In this document: one piece after another, positions 8,003 to 16,055 of the stretch
Layout: every line of letters starts with the position of its first letter
Numbering within the stretch: the stretch's first letter is position 1
Origin: CBDIBC01 sp965276635
GTDB lineage: Bacteria; Actinomycetota; Acidimicrobiia; Acidimicrobiales; Palsa-688
NCBI GenBank assembly: GCA_965276635.1
Contig: CBDIBC010000005.1
Coordinates: 868,001 to 932,000, forward strand
Reading direction: 5' to 3'
Length of the DNA: 64,000 nucleotides
Notes under the pieces: model-generated
The model's input: the letters and a program-made list of their open reading frames with translations, nothing else
Told to the model about the DNA's origin: nothing
The model's database searches: none
Position numbers and translations under genes: made by a program

Positions 8003-8473
8003 CTACCAGCGGTAGTGGGCGAACGCCTTGTTCGACTCGGCCATCTTGTGCAGGTCCTCACGGCGCTTGACCGCGGCACCCACGTTGTTCGACGCATCCA
8101 GCAGCTCGGCGGCCAGCTTGGCGGCCATTGTCTTCTCCCGCCGCTGACGGGAGTAGCCGACCAGCCAACGGATCGACAGGGTGGTGGCCCGACGGGGTCG
8201 CACCTCCACCGGCACCTGGTAGGTGGCGCCCCCGACCCGGCGGCTGCGCACCTCGAGCTGCGGCTTGGTGTTGTCCAGCGCCCGCTTCAAGGTGGCGATG
8301 GGCTCGCTGCCCGTCTTTTCCTTGATGGTGTCGAGGGCGTCGTAGACGATCCGCTCGGCCAAGCCGCGCTTGCCGCGCTCGAGCACTTTGTTGACGATCT
8401 GGGTCACCAAGACCGACTTGTAGATCGGGTCCGGCTGGAGGTCACGACGGGGTGCGGGTCCCTTGCGAGGCAT
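8003..8473 (-). CDS. rpsG: 30S ribosomal protein S7
   Basis: 156 residues from ATG 8473 (MPRKGPAPRRDLQPDPIYKS), matching the usual bacterial S7. The frame is open further upstream into rpsL, but the ATG starts at the conserved N-terminus and sits 4 bp after the rpsL stop. S7 is a primary 16S rRNA binder that nucleates the 30S head. Confidence 0.97.
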   Translation of the reverse strand: MPRKGPAPRRDLQPDPIYKSVLVTQIVNKVLERGKRGLAERIVYDALDTIKEKTGSEPIATLKRALDNTKPQLEVRSRRVGGATYQVPVEVRPRRATTLSIRWLVGYSRQRREKTMAAKLAAELLDASNNVGAAVKRREDLHKMAESNKAFAHYRW

Positions 8474-8477
8474 GCTG

Positions 8478-8846
8478 CTAGCCCTTCTTGGCGCCGTAGC
8501 GGCTACGGGCCTGCTTGCGATCGCGCACACCCGAGGTGTCGAGGGTGCCGCGGATGATCTTGTAGCGGACACCAGGCAGATCCTTCACTCGGCCACCGCG
8601 CACCAGGACCATGGAGTGCTCCTGGAGGTTGTGGCCGACGCCGGGGATGTAGGCGGTGATCTCGGTACCGCTCGTCAGGCGGACACGGGCGACCTTCCGC
8701 AGCGCCGAGTTCGGCTTCTTGGGGGTCGTCGTGTACACCCGGGTGCACACGCCTCGGCGCTGGGGCGCGCCGCGCAGGGCCGGGGTCTTGGTCTTGTCCG
8801 ACTTGTGCTCTCGGCCTTTGCGGACGAGCTGTGCGATGGTGGGCAA
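8478..8846 (-). CDS. rpsL: 30S ribosomal protein S12
   Basis: 122 residues from TTG 8846, preceded by AGAGG five bases upstream; the longer frame to 8885 has no better start. The conserved decoding-centre segments TTTPKKPNSALRKVARV and GGRVKDLPGVRY are present, with the wild-type lysines at the usual streptomycin-resistance positions. It is the first gene of the str operon. The gap to rpoC, normally its upstream neighbour, is about 9 kb of unrelated genes. Confidence 0.96.
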   Translation of the reverse strand: MPTIAQLVRKGREHKSDKTKTPALRGAPQRRGVCTRVYTTTPKKPNSALRKVARVRLTSGTEITAYIPGVGHNLQEHSMVLVRGGRVKDLPGVRYKIIRGTLDTSGVRDRKQARSRYGAKKG

Positions 8847-8963
8847 TGCAACCTCTTGTTGGAGAACGTGGTGTCGCGCCGACACCGGCCTTGCGGGCCG
8901 TCGAACATGCTAGCGCGCCGCTGGGCCCGGCCGCCCGCCGCTCCTCCTGGCCCGGTTCGACGG

Positions 8964-8996
8964 ATCTTATCGTCCTTCTAGTAAGAACAATAAGAT
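8964..8996. promoter_or_regulatory. Palindromic, probably bidirectional promoter between rpsL and an ATPase gene
   Basis: Two 14-bp arms (8964-8977 and 8983-8996, 12 of 14 complementary) surround a 5-bp centre, CTAGT. Each arm ends in TAAGAT read outward, and the other arm supplies TTATCG or TTATTG 18 bp away, so both strands carry a -35/-10-like pair. It is strikingly AT-rich for this region. Rightward transcription would start just before the ATPase ATG at 9015; leftward transcription would give an approximately 110-nt leader to rpsL. Function is inferred from position and motif. Confidence 0.5.
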
Positions 8997-9014
8997 ACGG
9001 TAACCTCCGTTGAG

Positions 9015-10175
9015 ATGGATGAGCTGACCAATCCATTCCGTCCCGGTGCCGGGACGCGGCCGCCGGCGCTGCTCGGGCGCGATGAGCTGATCGCCCACTT
9101 CAGCACCACGATCCGACGGGCTCAGGCCGGCCACCCCGGCCAGAGCGTGATGCCGGTCGGCCTGCGAGGCGTGGGCAAGACTGTCCTCCTCAATCGCTTC
9201 TCGGAGATCGCCGAGCAGGAGGGGATGTCGGTCGGGTTCATCCAAGCCCCCGAGACCGGCGACTTTCTGGCACTCCTGGTCGGCCGGCTCCGCAAGATTC
9301 TCATCGGGTACGACAACCAGCGCAGGACAGCAAAGGTCATCCGGGCACTCCGCGTCTTGAAGACCTTCTCGCTCCAGCTCCCCGACGGGTCGAGAATCTC
9401 GATCGACGTGGACGCACTCGCCGGCGAAGCCGACAGCGGAAACCTCCCGGACGACCTCAGCGATCTCCTCGTGGCTGCGGGCGTCGCGGCACAGGAGCGC
9501 CAGGGCGGGATCCTGCTCGCCGTCGATGAGGTCCAATACCTGCGCGTGCCGGATCTGGCCGCGCTGTTCACCGCCATCCGTCGCACGACTCAAGAGGAGC
9601 TGCCCGTCGTCTTGACCGGAGCCGGGCTGCCACAGCTCCCCGGTTTGGCCGGGGACGCGAAGTCCTACGCCGAGCGCCTGTTCGAGTTCCCCCGGATCGG
9701 ATCCCTCGATCAACAAGACGCTCGGGACGCGCTCGTCGGGCCCGCCGCCAACCAGGGAATAACGTTCAGCCGGGACGCGGCCGATGCGATCATCGAGCGG
9801 GCCCACGGATACCCGTACTTCCTGCAGGAGTGGGGATACCACACCTGGAACGCAGCCTCAGGGAGTCCGGTGGAGCGCGACCTGATCGAGGCTGTGACAC
9901 CTCGCGTCGTGGAGCACCTCGACAACAATTTCTTCCTCGTCAGGTTCGACCGACTCACCCCCGCCGAGAAGCGGTACCTGCGGGCCATGGCCGAGCTCGG
10001 TCCCGGCCCGCACCGGTCGGGCGACATTGCTGCCCAGATCGGCGTTCGAGTCGAGTCGGTTGCCCCGCGCCGAAGCGGGCTGATCGCCAAGGGCATGGTC
10101 TACAGCCCAGCCCACGGGGACACCGCCTTCACCGTGCCCCTGTTCGACGAGTTCCTGCGCCGAGCGATGCCCTGA
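9015..10175 (+). CDS. AAA/STAND-like ATP-binding protein with C-terminal winged helix
   Basis: 386 residues from ATG 9015. Walker A is GLRGVGKTVLL (about residue 48), Walker B is GGILLAVDEVQYL (about 165), a sensor-like VVLTGAGLPQLPG follows, and the C-terminus (ARDALVGPAANQG to VESVAPRRSGLIAKGMVY) looks like a winged helix. Proteins of this kind are signal-transducing or nucleic-acid-associated ATPases, often in accessory DNA. No Shine-Dalgarno sequence is visible before the ATG; a near-leaderless transcript from the palindromic promoter would fit. It is divergent from the str operon and starts the first insert block. The specific role is not known. Confidence 0.75.
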   Translation: MDELTNPFRPGAGTRPPALLGRDELIAHFSTTIRRAQAGHPGQSVMPVGLRGVGKTVLLNRFSEIAEQEGMSVGFIQAPETGDFLALLVGRLRKILIGYDNQRRTAKVIRALRVLKTFSLQLPDGSRISIDVDALAGEADSGNLPDDLSDLLVAAGVAAQERQGGILLAVDEVQYLRVPDLAALFTAIRRTTQEELPVVLTGAGLPQLPGLAGDAKSYAERLFEFPRIGSLDQQDARDALVGPAANQGITFSRDAADAIIERAHGYPYFLQEWGYHTWNAASGSPVERDLIEAVTPRVVEHLDNNFFLVRFDRLTPAEKRYLRAMAELGPGPHRSGDIAAQIGVRVESVAPRRSGLIAKGMVYSPAHGDTAFTVPLFDEFLRRAMP

Positions 10176-10251
10176 TCGGACGCCGACCCGGGTCGGCCGC
10201 CGCCCCTCCTGCCCGGCGCCTACCGGTGCGGGTACCCGTAGGGTGGCAGCC

Positions 10252-10524
10252 ATGAGCGACCAGTCGATCCCCGACGAGGCCCCCGAGGCGACGGAGACCT
10301 ACGAGCAGTACGACGAGGTGGCCGGGTCGGCCCAGTCCGACGAGACCCGGGCCGACCCTTCCGCCACCGGCGTGACCGGCGCCGACGCCGACCTGACCCG
10401 CTTCACCGAGCTCCCCGTCGACGAGGCGGCGAACGAGGAGATCGGCGCCGGGCTCGACGACCCCGAGCAGATGGCGATGCTCGACGGCGGCATGGACGAC
10501 CCCGACGGGTCCGCCGACCGTTGA
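10252..10524 (+). CDS. Small, highly acidic hypothetical protein
   Basis: 90 residues from ATG 10252 (MSDQSIPDEAPEATETYEQY), rich in Asp, Glu and Ala, with no signal peptide, membrane segment or cysteine. It is predicted to be largely disordered. A GTG at 10243 would add only three residues. It lies 60 bp upstream of a flavin oxidoreductase gene and may be co-transcribed with it. No family recognised. Confidence 0.5.
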   Translation: MSDQSIPDEAPEATETYEQYDEVAGSAQSDETRADPSATGVTGADADLTRFTELPVDEAANEEIGAGLDDPEQMAMLDGGMDDPDGSADR

Positions 10525-10584
10525 GCCCCGCGTTCGACCAGCCCGCCCCACCGCCCACCTTTGCCCGCCTCGCAGGAGCCTGCC

Positions 10585-12063
10585 GTGATCACTCCCGCCG
10601 CACCTGACGACCACCGACCGACCGAGGTCAGCACCGACACCTTCGACGTGATCGTCATCGGCGCCGGTTCGACCGGCGAGAACATCGTCAGCCGGGCCGC
10701 CGCCGGAGGGCTCACCGTGGCGGTGATAGAGGCCGAGCTGGTGGGCGGCGAATGCTCCTACTGGGCGTGCATGCCGAGCAAGGCGCTGCTGCGCGGCACC
10801 CAGGCCCTCGGCGCCGCCCGCGCCGTCGACGGCGCCAAGCAGGCCGTCACCGGCGCCCAGGACGTGGCCCGCACGTTGGCCCGGCGGGACTCGTTCAACA
10901 GCGCCTTCGACGACGCCGGGCAGGTGCAATGGGTCGAGTCCACCGGCGCCACCCTGCTGCGCGGCTCGGCCCGCCTGGCCGGCGAGAAGCAGGTGTCGGT
11001 CACCGGGGTCGACGGGACCTCGGTCACCCTCACCGCCCGCCATGCGGTGGCCCTTGCCGTCGGCAGCACCGCCGCCATCCCGCCCATCGACGGCCTCGAC
11101 CAGGTCGACCCCTGGGACAACCGGAACATCACCAGCGCCGAAGCCGTCCCCGACAGCCTCATCGTCATCGGCGGCGGCCCGGTCGGCTCGGAGATGGCTG
11201 ACGCCTGGCACGCCTTCGGCTCCACCGTCACGCTCATCGAGGGCGCTCCCCGCCTCTTGGTGAACCTGGAGCCCGAGGCCGGCGAGCGCCTGGGCGCGGC
11301 GCTGGCCGGGCGCGGCGTGGACGTGCGCACCGGCACCACCGTCACCGCCGTGCGCCGTGACGGGACCGGCGGGCCGGTCACCGTCACCCTCGAGGGTGGC
11401 GACCAGATCACCGCGACGGAGCTGTTGGTGGCGGTCGGCCGCCGGGCGGCCACCAGCGACATCGGCCTGCCGACGGTGGGGCTCACCGACGGCGCACCGC
11501 TCGAGGTGGATCCCAGCGGTGCCGTCACCGCCGTGGCCGGCGGCTGGCTGTACGCGGCGGGCGACTGCACCAGCGGTGCCAAGTTGACCCACATGGGGAA
11601 GTACTCGGCCCGGATCTGCGGCGACGCCATCCTGGCTCGCGCCACAGGAACCGTCGGTGACGGGGACACCGCACCGTACGGACGACTCTCAGCCACCGCC
11701 GAGGACGCCAAGGTGCCGGCCGTGGTGTTCACGACCCCCGAGGTCGCGGCCGTCGGGTTGTCGGAGCAACAGGCTCGCGACGCCGGCCTGCCCGTGCGAG
11801 CCGTCGACTACGAGATCGGCAGCGTGGCCGGCGCCTCCCTCTTCGCCGACGGCTACGACGGGTGGGCCAAGCTGGTGGTCGACACCGACCGCGACGTCAT
11901 CATCGGAGCCACGTTCGTAGGTCCGGACGTGGCCGAGCTGCTCCATGCCGCCACCATCGCGGTGGTCGGTGAGGTGCCGCTCCCGCGCCTCTGGCACGCG
12001 GTGCCCAGCTATCCGACGATCAGCGAGATCTGGCTCCGCCTGCTCGAGACCTGGGGCATGTAG
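10585..12063 (+). CDS. FAD/NAD(P)-dependent pyridine nucleotide-disulfide oxidoreductase
   Basis: 492 residues from GTG 10585, with AGGAG at 10574-10578; a TTG at 10561 has no such site. The N-terminal FAD-binding GAGSTGENIVSRAA is followed by the redox-active pair in GGECSYWACMPSKALL, the NAD(P)-binding GGGPVGSEMADAW and the dimerisation domain. The C-terminal HAVPSYPTISEIW has the active-site His region. It belongs to the dihydrolipoamide dehydrogenase/mercuric reductase/glutathione reductase superfamily. There is no N-terminal metal-binding domain. The substrate cannot be told from sequence; a thiol or quinone reductase is as likely as Lpd, since no lipoyl-complex genes are nearby. Confidence 0.88.
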   Translation: MITPAAPDDHRPTEVSTDTFDVIVIGAGSTGENIVSRAAAGGLTVAVIEAELVGGECSYWACMPSKALLRGTQALGAARAVDGAKQAVTGAQDVARTLARRDSFNSAFDDAGQVQWVESTGATLLRGSARLAGEKQVSVTGVDGTSVTLTARHAVALAVGSTAAIPPIDGLDQVDPWDNRNITSAEAVPDSLIVIGGGPVGSEMADAWHAFGSTVTLIEGAPRLLVNLEPEAGERLGAALAGRGVDVRTGTTVTAVRRDGTGGPVTVTLEGGDQITATELLVAVGRRAATSDIGLPTVGLTDGAPLEVDPSGAVTAVAGGWLYAAGDCTSGAKLTHMGKYSARICGDAILARATGTVGDGDTAPYGRLSATAEDAKVPAVVFTTPEVAAVGLSEQQARDAGLPVRAVDYEIGSVAGASLFADGYDGWAKLVVDTDRDVIIGATFVGPDVAELLHAATIAVVGEVPLPRLWHAVPSYPTISEIWLRLLETWGM

Positions 12064-12128
12064 CGACCGGCCCGTCGCCCAACGAGCCGGGCGCCGGGCC
12101 GCCGGCGATGACGAGGCAGACTGGCCCC

Positions 12129-12713
12129 ATGTCCGCGCTGCCCGACTCGGCCGCCGCCGACCACGACGACACCGCCGGGGAATCCCGGGTGTGGTTGCTG
12201 CTGGTCTACCGCGTGCCGTCGGAGCCCACCCGGTTGCGGGCGACGGTGTGGCGCCGCCTCAAGGGCCTGGGCGCCATCTACCTGCAGAACTCGGCTGCCG
12301 CCCTGCCCGACAGCCCGTCGGGGCAACGAGCGCTGCGCAAGCTGCGCCACGAGATCATCGAGATGCAGGGGACGGCGGTGCTGTTGCGCTCGGTCGCGCT
12401 GGCCGGCGAGCCCGACGTGCTGGCCGCCTTCCAGGCGGCCCGGGACGACGAGTACGAGGAGATCGTCGATCGGTGCCGCGACTTCCTCGTCCAGGTGGAC
12501 AAGGAGCACGTGGCCAAGCACTTCACCTACGCCGAGCTGGAAGAGAACGAGGTCGACCTGACCAAGCTGCAGAACTGGTACGCCAAGGTCAGGGACCGAG
12601 ACGTCTACCACGCCCCCGGGCGCGCCGCCGCCTTCGAAGCCCTGAAGGAGTGCGAGCAGGCGTTGGAGACCTACGCCAACCAGGTCTACGCCGAGGAGGC
12701 CGACGCGCACTGA
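12129..12713 (+). CDS. ChrB N-terminal domain-like protein
   Basis: 194 residues from ATG 12129. The segment WLLLVYRVPSEPTRLRATVW to LGAIYLQNSAAALP matches the ChrB N-terminal domain seen in chromate-resistance regulators and in stand-alone actinobacterial proteins. The rest is helical and acidic (EENEVDLTKLQNWYAKVRDRD). The C-terminal ChrB domain is absent and there is no adjacent chrA, so a chromate role is not supported. The last codons and stop are part of a 22-bp repeat found again 94 bp downstream. Confidence 0.7.
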   Translation: MSALPDSAAADHDDTAGESRVWLLLVYRVPSEPTRLRATVWRRLKGLGAIYLQNSAAALPDSPSGQRALRKLRHEIIEMQGTAVLLRSVALAGEPDVLAAFQAARDDEYEEIVDRCRDFLVQVDKEHVAKHFTYAELEENEVDLTKLQNWYAKVRDRDVYHAPGRAAAFEALKECEQALETYANQVYAEEADAH

Positions 12714-12828
12714 CGTGCGAGCACAGCGAGTACGACAGTCCGGTCGGCCGAGCGCCAGCCGGTCGACCGGTGATGGGTGCGGGGCGCAGCCCCGCCGGAT
12801 GCACTGACGTGCGAGCACAGCGTCAGTG
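12707..12828. repeat. 22-bp direct repeat pair and hairpin after the ChrB-like gene
   Basis: The 22 bp at 12707-12728, which include the last codon and stop of the ChrB-like gene, recur exactly at 12801-12822. The second copy alone continues into CGTCAGTG and so forms a hairpin with CACTGACG (12802-12828) between the two converging genes. The hairpin could end transcription from both sides. Confidence 0.7.
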
Positions 12829-13029
12829 ATCGGGGCGCGTCGCCCGCCGGACGCTCAAGCCCAGCATCACGATCACGACCACCGGCAGCAACCACCACGA
12901 GACACCGGTCAGGGCACTGAGCCCGGCGGTCGCGGCCAGCGCAAGGACCACACCGATGGCGACGCGCCAGTCGTCCCCGATGACGAAGTCGTACCAGAAG
13001 GCGCCGAACGCCCGCAGCCGGCCCATCAC
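12823..13029 (-). CDS. Small membrane protein
   Basis: 68 residues from ATG 13029. An amphipathic N-terminus with FWYDFVIGDDWR is followed by two hydrophobic segments (about residues 22-42 and 44-61). The start overlaps the stop of the upstream membrane protein gene by 4 bp, so the two are translationally coupled and probably work together. Function unknown. Confidence 0.65.
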   Translation of the reverse strand: MMGRLRAFGAFWYDFVIGDDWRVAIGVVLALAATAGLSALTGVSWWLLPVVVIVMLGLSVRRATRPDH

Positions 13030-13835
13030 GAGGCCTCAGGCCCGGAGGGCACCGAGCCGGCACCGAGAGGGGCAGCAGCCCGGGGCTCGGCGGCCGCCGC
13101 GGGCGGGCCAGGCTGCCGGTTGCGGACCGCGGCGACCAGGCCCAGGGCAACGAGGGCGTAGAGGGCCACCAACACGAGCAGCGCGGCATCCGACCCCGGC
13201 CAATGGACACCCGCCCCCTCGCCGCCCCAGAAGGTGCCGAACGACGTCAACATGATGCCGACCACGAACTTCATGGTGTTCTCCGGCACCCGGGCGAGCG
13301 GGGCCCGCACCGCGAAGCCGGCGATGGCCACCACCACCACCGCCGCCCCGGCCCCGATGGCGGCCAGGGGGATGTCGTGCTGGTTCGTCCCGAAGGTCAA
13401 GGTGATGAACGCCACCTCCAGCCCTTCGAGCACCACCCCTTTGCACGACAGGGTGAAGGCGTACCAGTCGGGCACGGCGACGCGCCGGACGGCCGACGCG
13501 CGCTCGGCGGCGGCCAGCTCTCGCTGGAAGATCTCGGCCTCGTCGTGGAGGGCCTTGGCGCCGCTGGCGCGCAGGATGGCCTTGCGCAGCCACTGCAGGC
13601 CGAAGACGAGCAGGAGTCCACCGACCACCAGGCGCAGCGCGCCGAGGGGGATGGCCGACACCGCTGGGCCTAGGACCGCGACGATGACAGCCAGGATCAG
13701 CAGGCCGACGCCGACACCGGTCAGCGCCGAGCGCCAGTCGCGCGCCGTGCCCGCAGCCAGCACGATGGTCGTGGCCTCCACCGCCTCGACCGTGCAGGCC
13801 AGGAAGACGGCGATGAACAGCGCGCTCCCGTTCAC
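13026..13835 (-). CDS. Multi-pass membrane protein (COG4280-like)
   Basis: 269 residues from ATG 13835 with about six hydrophobic segments. Two internally similar stretches, CTVEAVEATTIVLAAG and GVVLEGLEVAFITLTFG, carry Glu-x-x-Glu in membrane helices. This is the layout of small cation transporters related to the GDT1 or LysE type. It matches a COG4280-like uncharacterised family as far as can be judged by eye. It is coupled by overlap to a small membrane protein. The acidic intramembrane motifs suggest metal-ion transport; this is inference. Confidence 0.65.
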   Translation of the reverse strand: MNGSALFIAVFLACTVEAVEATTIVLAAGTARDWRSALTGVGVGLLILAVIVAVLGPAVSAIPLGALRLVVGGLLLVFGLQWLRKAILRASGAKALHDEAEIFQRELAAAERASAVRRVAVPDWYAFTLSCKGVVLEGLEVAFITLTFGTNQHDIPLAAIGAGAAVVVVAIAGFAVRAPLARVPENTMKFVVGIMLTSFGTFWGGEGAGVHWPGSDAALLVLVALYALVALGLVAAVRNRQPGPPAAAAEPRAAAPLGAGSVPSGPEAS

Positions 13836-13997
13836 TGGTCGCCGCTCACGGTCCCACCAGTCCCTCTCACACCGCCACTATAACCGTTGTTAGATCTGGA
13901 TCGTCACGCGATTTGTGCGCAGGACTCGCCTCCTGCGTGCCGTCGGGCGCCGATCGGTGGGTACGGTGGCCCTCGAATCCGACACGGGAGGTCCCGG

Positions 13998-14741
13998 GTG
14001 TACGACGCCATCCTGGCAGAGACGGTGCAGCTCATCGGCGACGGAGGTGATGCCATCGAGGCCTACAGCGCTCGGCCCCTCGCGCCGGGACCGCTTGGCG
14101 GTGTGGTCGTCATCCACCACATGCCCGGCTACGACCGGGAGACCAAGGAGATCACACGCCGGTTCGCCGCCGAGGGCTACAACGCCATCTGCCCGAACCT
14201 CTACAGCCGGGAGGCGCCGGGCGCCGACCCCGACGACGCTGCGGCCACGGCACGCGCCCAGGGCGGGGTGCCCGACGATCGCCTCGTCGGCGACGCCGCC
14301 GGTGCGGTGGCCTACCTCAAGGGCCTGACCTCCTCGAACGGCAAGGTCGGCGTCATCGGCTACTGCTCCGGGGGCCGGCAGTCCTTCCTGGCCGCCATCA
14401 GCCTCCCCCTCGACGCCGCCGTCGACTGCTACGGGGCCTTCGTGGCCGGCACCCCGCCCGAGGGCTTCCCGCTCCAGGTGGCACCCATCGTGGACCGCAC
14501 CCCCCAGCTGTCCGCCCCCCTCCTCGGGCTGTTCGGCGCCGACGACTCCTACCCGTCGCCGGCCCACGTCGCCGAGCTGGAGGAGGCGCTGCAGGCGGCG
14601 GGCAAGACCTACGAGTTCCACTCCTTTGCCGGCGCCGGGCACTCGTTCTTCTCCGTCGACCGCCCGGCCTACCGACCCGAGGCCGCCGTCGAGGCCTGGG
14701 GCCACATCCGCAGCTGGTACGGCCGCTACCTGGCCAGTTAG
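13998..14741 (+). CDS. Dienelactone hydrolase family protein
   Basis: 247 residues from GTG 13998 with GGGAGG upstream. Motifs are VVVIHHMPGYDRETKEITRR (oxyanion region), GVIGYCSGGRQ (nucleophile Cys in the GxCxG elbow), FGADDSYPS (acid) and FAGAGHSFF (His). It is an alpha/beta hydrolase of the carboxymethylenebutenolidase type, cytoplasmic, with no signal peptide. Followed 11 bp later by a small DUF-type gene, probably one transcript. The true substrate is unknown, since no aromatic-ring cleavage genes are nearby. Confidence 0.88.
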   Translation: MYDAILAETVQLIGDGGDAIEAYSARPLAPGPLGGVVVIHHMPGYDRETKEITRRFAAEGYNAICPNLYSREAPGADPDDAAATARAQGGVPDDRLVGDAAGAVAYLKGLTSSNGKVGVIGYCSGGRQSFLAAISLPLDAAVDCYGAFVAGTPPEGFPLQVAPIVDRTPQLSAPLLGLFGADDSYPSPAHVAELEEALQAAGKTYEFHSFAGAGHSFFSVDRPAYRPEAAVEAWGHIRSWYGRYLAS

Positions 14742-14752
14742 GACAACCACCC

Positions 14753-15022
14753 ATGTGCACCTACCGCACCGAGAACGTCACCCTGTCGGGGAGCGGCAAG
14801 GGCCGCGACGGCTGGTTCGCCCTCACCGACGGCACCGTCTACTACGACCATCCCGTCCACGCCCCCGCCGTCCACAGCCTCAACATCGACTTCCTGAACC
14901 CGGCACAGGGGCCGAACGCCCGCGTCGCCGTGGAGCTGACGGCGGCCTCGGCCCGGCAGCTGGCCGAGGCCATCCTGGCCACGCTCGACTCCGTGCCCCC
15001 CGACCTCCTCGCCGCCGGCTGA
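14753..15022 (+). CDS. Small conserved protein (DUF6295-like)
   Basis: 89 residues from ATG 14753. MCTYRTENVTLSGSGKGRDG and VYYDHPVHAPAVHSLNIDF resemble a short actinobacterial family of unknown function that I believe is DUF6295. It is soluble, with no signal. It follows the dienelactone hydrolase gene closely and is probably co-transcribed. Confidence 0.7.
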   Translation: MCTYRTENVTLSGSGKGRDGWFALTDGTVYYDHPVHAPAVHSLNIDFLNPAQGPNARVAVELTAASARQLAEAILATLDSVPPDLLAAG

Positions 15023-15101
15023 ACGCAGCCGCCGACACCGCCAGCCTGCTCCCGAGACCGCCAGCCGGTCGCCCGGCCTCAGCGTCCCTTGGCCGCTTCC
15101 T

Positions 15102-15153
15102 CGAATTGTGTTCGATTTGGTATCTCCTCGTGACACAAATCGCACACAATTCG
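15102..15153. repeat. AT-rich inverted repeat (18-bp arms)
   Basis: Left arm 15102-15119 and right arm 15136-15153 are complementary at all but one position, around a 16-bp centre. The arms (CGAATTGTGTTCGATTTG and its mate) are far more AT-rich than the flanks. It lies between two converging genes, inside a stretch of duplicated ankyrin-gene 3' ends. Without a U-tract it is not a textbook terminator; it resembles the other palindromes in this window. Confidence 0.75.
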
Positions 15154-15189
15154 GTCGGCCGGCGGGCGGGCGGAGCCCGGACGGGAGGG

Positions 15190-15355
15190 CCTCAGCGTCC
15201 CTTGGTCGCCGACTTGGCGCCGTGCTGGCGCAGCCCGTCGACCACGTCCTCGGCGCCACGCCGACGGGAGGGCCTCAGCGTCCCCTGGTCGCCGACTTGG
15301 CGCCGTGCTGGCGCAGCCAGTCGACCACGTCCTCGGCGCCACGCCGGCGGGCGGC
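15190..15355. repeat. 83-bp tandem duplication of the ankyrin gene 3' end
   Basis: The sequence from about 15190 to 15272 repeats at 15273-15355 with a few differences (period 83, measured at CGGGAG 15182 and 15265). Each unit includes the last 27 or so codons and stop of the ankyrin gene. A third, short match (CCTCAGCGTCCCTTGG) lies at about 15077-15092. Since 83 is not a multiple of three, the extra copy lies after the stop codon and does not change the protein. Confidence 0.8.
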
Positions 15356-15997
15356 GTCGAGTGGGGTGAGGTTGTCGTAGCCGACCCAGTCCAGGTCGGC
15401 GCCGCGAGCCAGGAGGAAGTCGGCGGGGGCCAGCTGGCCCCCGTGGCAGGCGCACCAGAAGCTGTTGGTGACGTCGACCCGGGCGGGGGTCACCCCGGCG
15501 AAGCACGCCTCCACCCGGTCCATGAGGCCGAGGGCGGCGGCCTGCCACAGCTCGGCCTTGGCCCCGCGACCGATGAGCACCTGGGCGGCCTGCCACTGGC
15601 CGAAGGCGACGGCGTCGGCCAGTGGGGTGCCGCCGCCGACCACCGAGCCGAGCGCCTCGATGTCCGCGCCGGCGTCGAGGAGGGCGTCGACCACCTCGAC
15701 GTCGTCGTTGCTCACCGCCCAGTGCAACGCCGTCTCCCGGTGGGGGCCGACCAGGGCGGCATCCACGTCGGCGCCCGCCTCGACCAGCGCCTGGACGGTC
15801 TCCACGCCGTTGGGGTGGTGGCCGGGCCAGTCCGTGGCCACGTGCAGGAGGGTCCGCTCCGTGCCGCCGCCGCCCTCGATGCGGGCAGTGGCCAGGCCCG
15901 GCTCGCGGCCGAGCAGGGACCGCAGGGCGTCGACCTCGCCACAGCGGATGGCGTCGGTCGCCGCCGCCGCGACGGGATCATCAGGGTGCAGCAACAC
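15275..15997 (-). CDS. Ankyrin repeat protein
   Basis: 240 residues from GTG 15997; the frame is open further but the added part is Arg/Pro/Ala-rich and overlaps the divergent esterase promoter. Ankyrin units are visible, such as TLLHVATDWPGHHPNGVETV and ETALHWAVSNDDVEVVDALL, each with the G-A-D-I/V turn, plus a last DNLTPLDAARRRGAEDVVDW. It is cytoplasmic and probably binds protein. Divergent from the esterase gene at 16056. No partner can be named. Confidence 0.8.
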   Translation of the reverse strand: MLLHPDDPVAAAATDAIRCGEVDALRSLLGREPGLATARIEGGGGTERTLLHVATDWPGHHPNGVETVQALVEAGADVDAALVGPHRETALHWAVSNDDVEVVDALLDAGADIEALGSVVGGGTPLADAVAFGQWQAAQVLIGRGAKAELWQAAALGLMDRVEACFAGVTPARVDVTNSFWCACHGGQLAPADFLLARGADLDWVGYDNLTPLDAARRRGAEDVVDWLRQHGAKSATRGR

Positions 15998-16055
15998 AGG
16001 AGACCACCGTACCCAGAAGCGCTTGGCATCGTCAGGGCGCGGGCACAATCCAGAC

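Noticed and set aside
6112..8070. Long plus-strand open frame opposite fusA
   Set aside because: It is the antisense of the clearly conserved fusA gene, as is common in very GC-rich DNA.
12129..12713. Chromate resistance operon
   Set aside because: Only a ChrB N-terminal-like domain is present; no ChrA transporter or ChrB C-terminal domain is seen.
15103..15152. Rho-independent terminator
   Set aside because: There is no U-tract after the stem on either strand and the centre is long; kept as a repeat instead.
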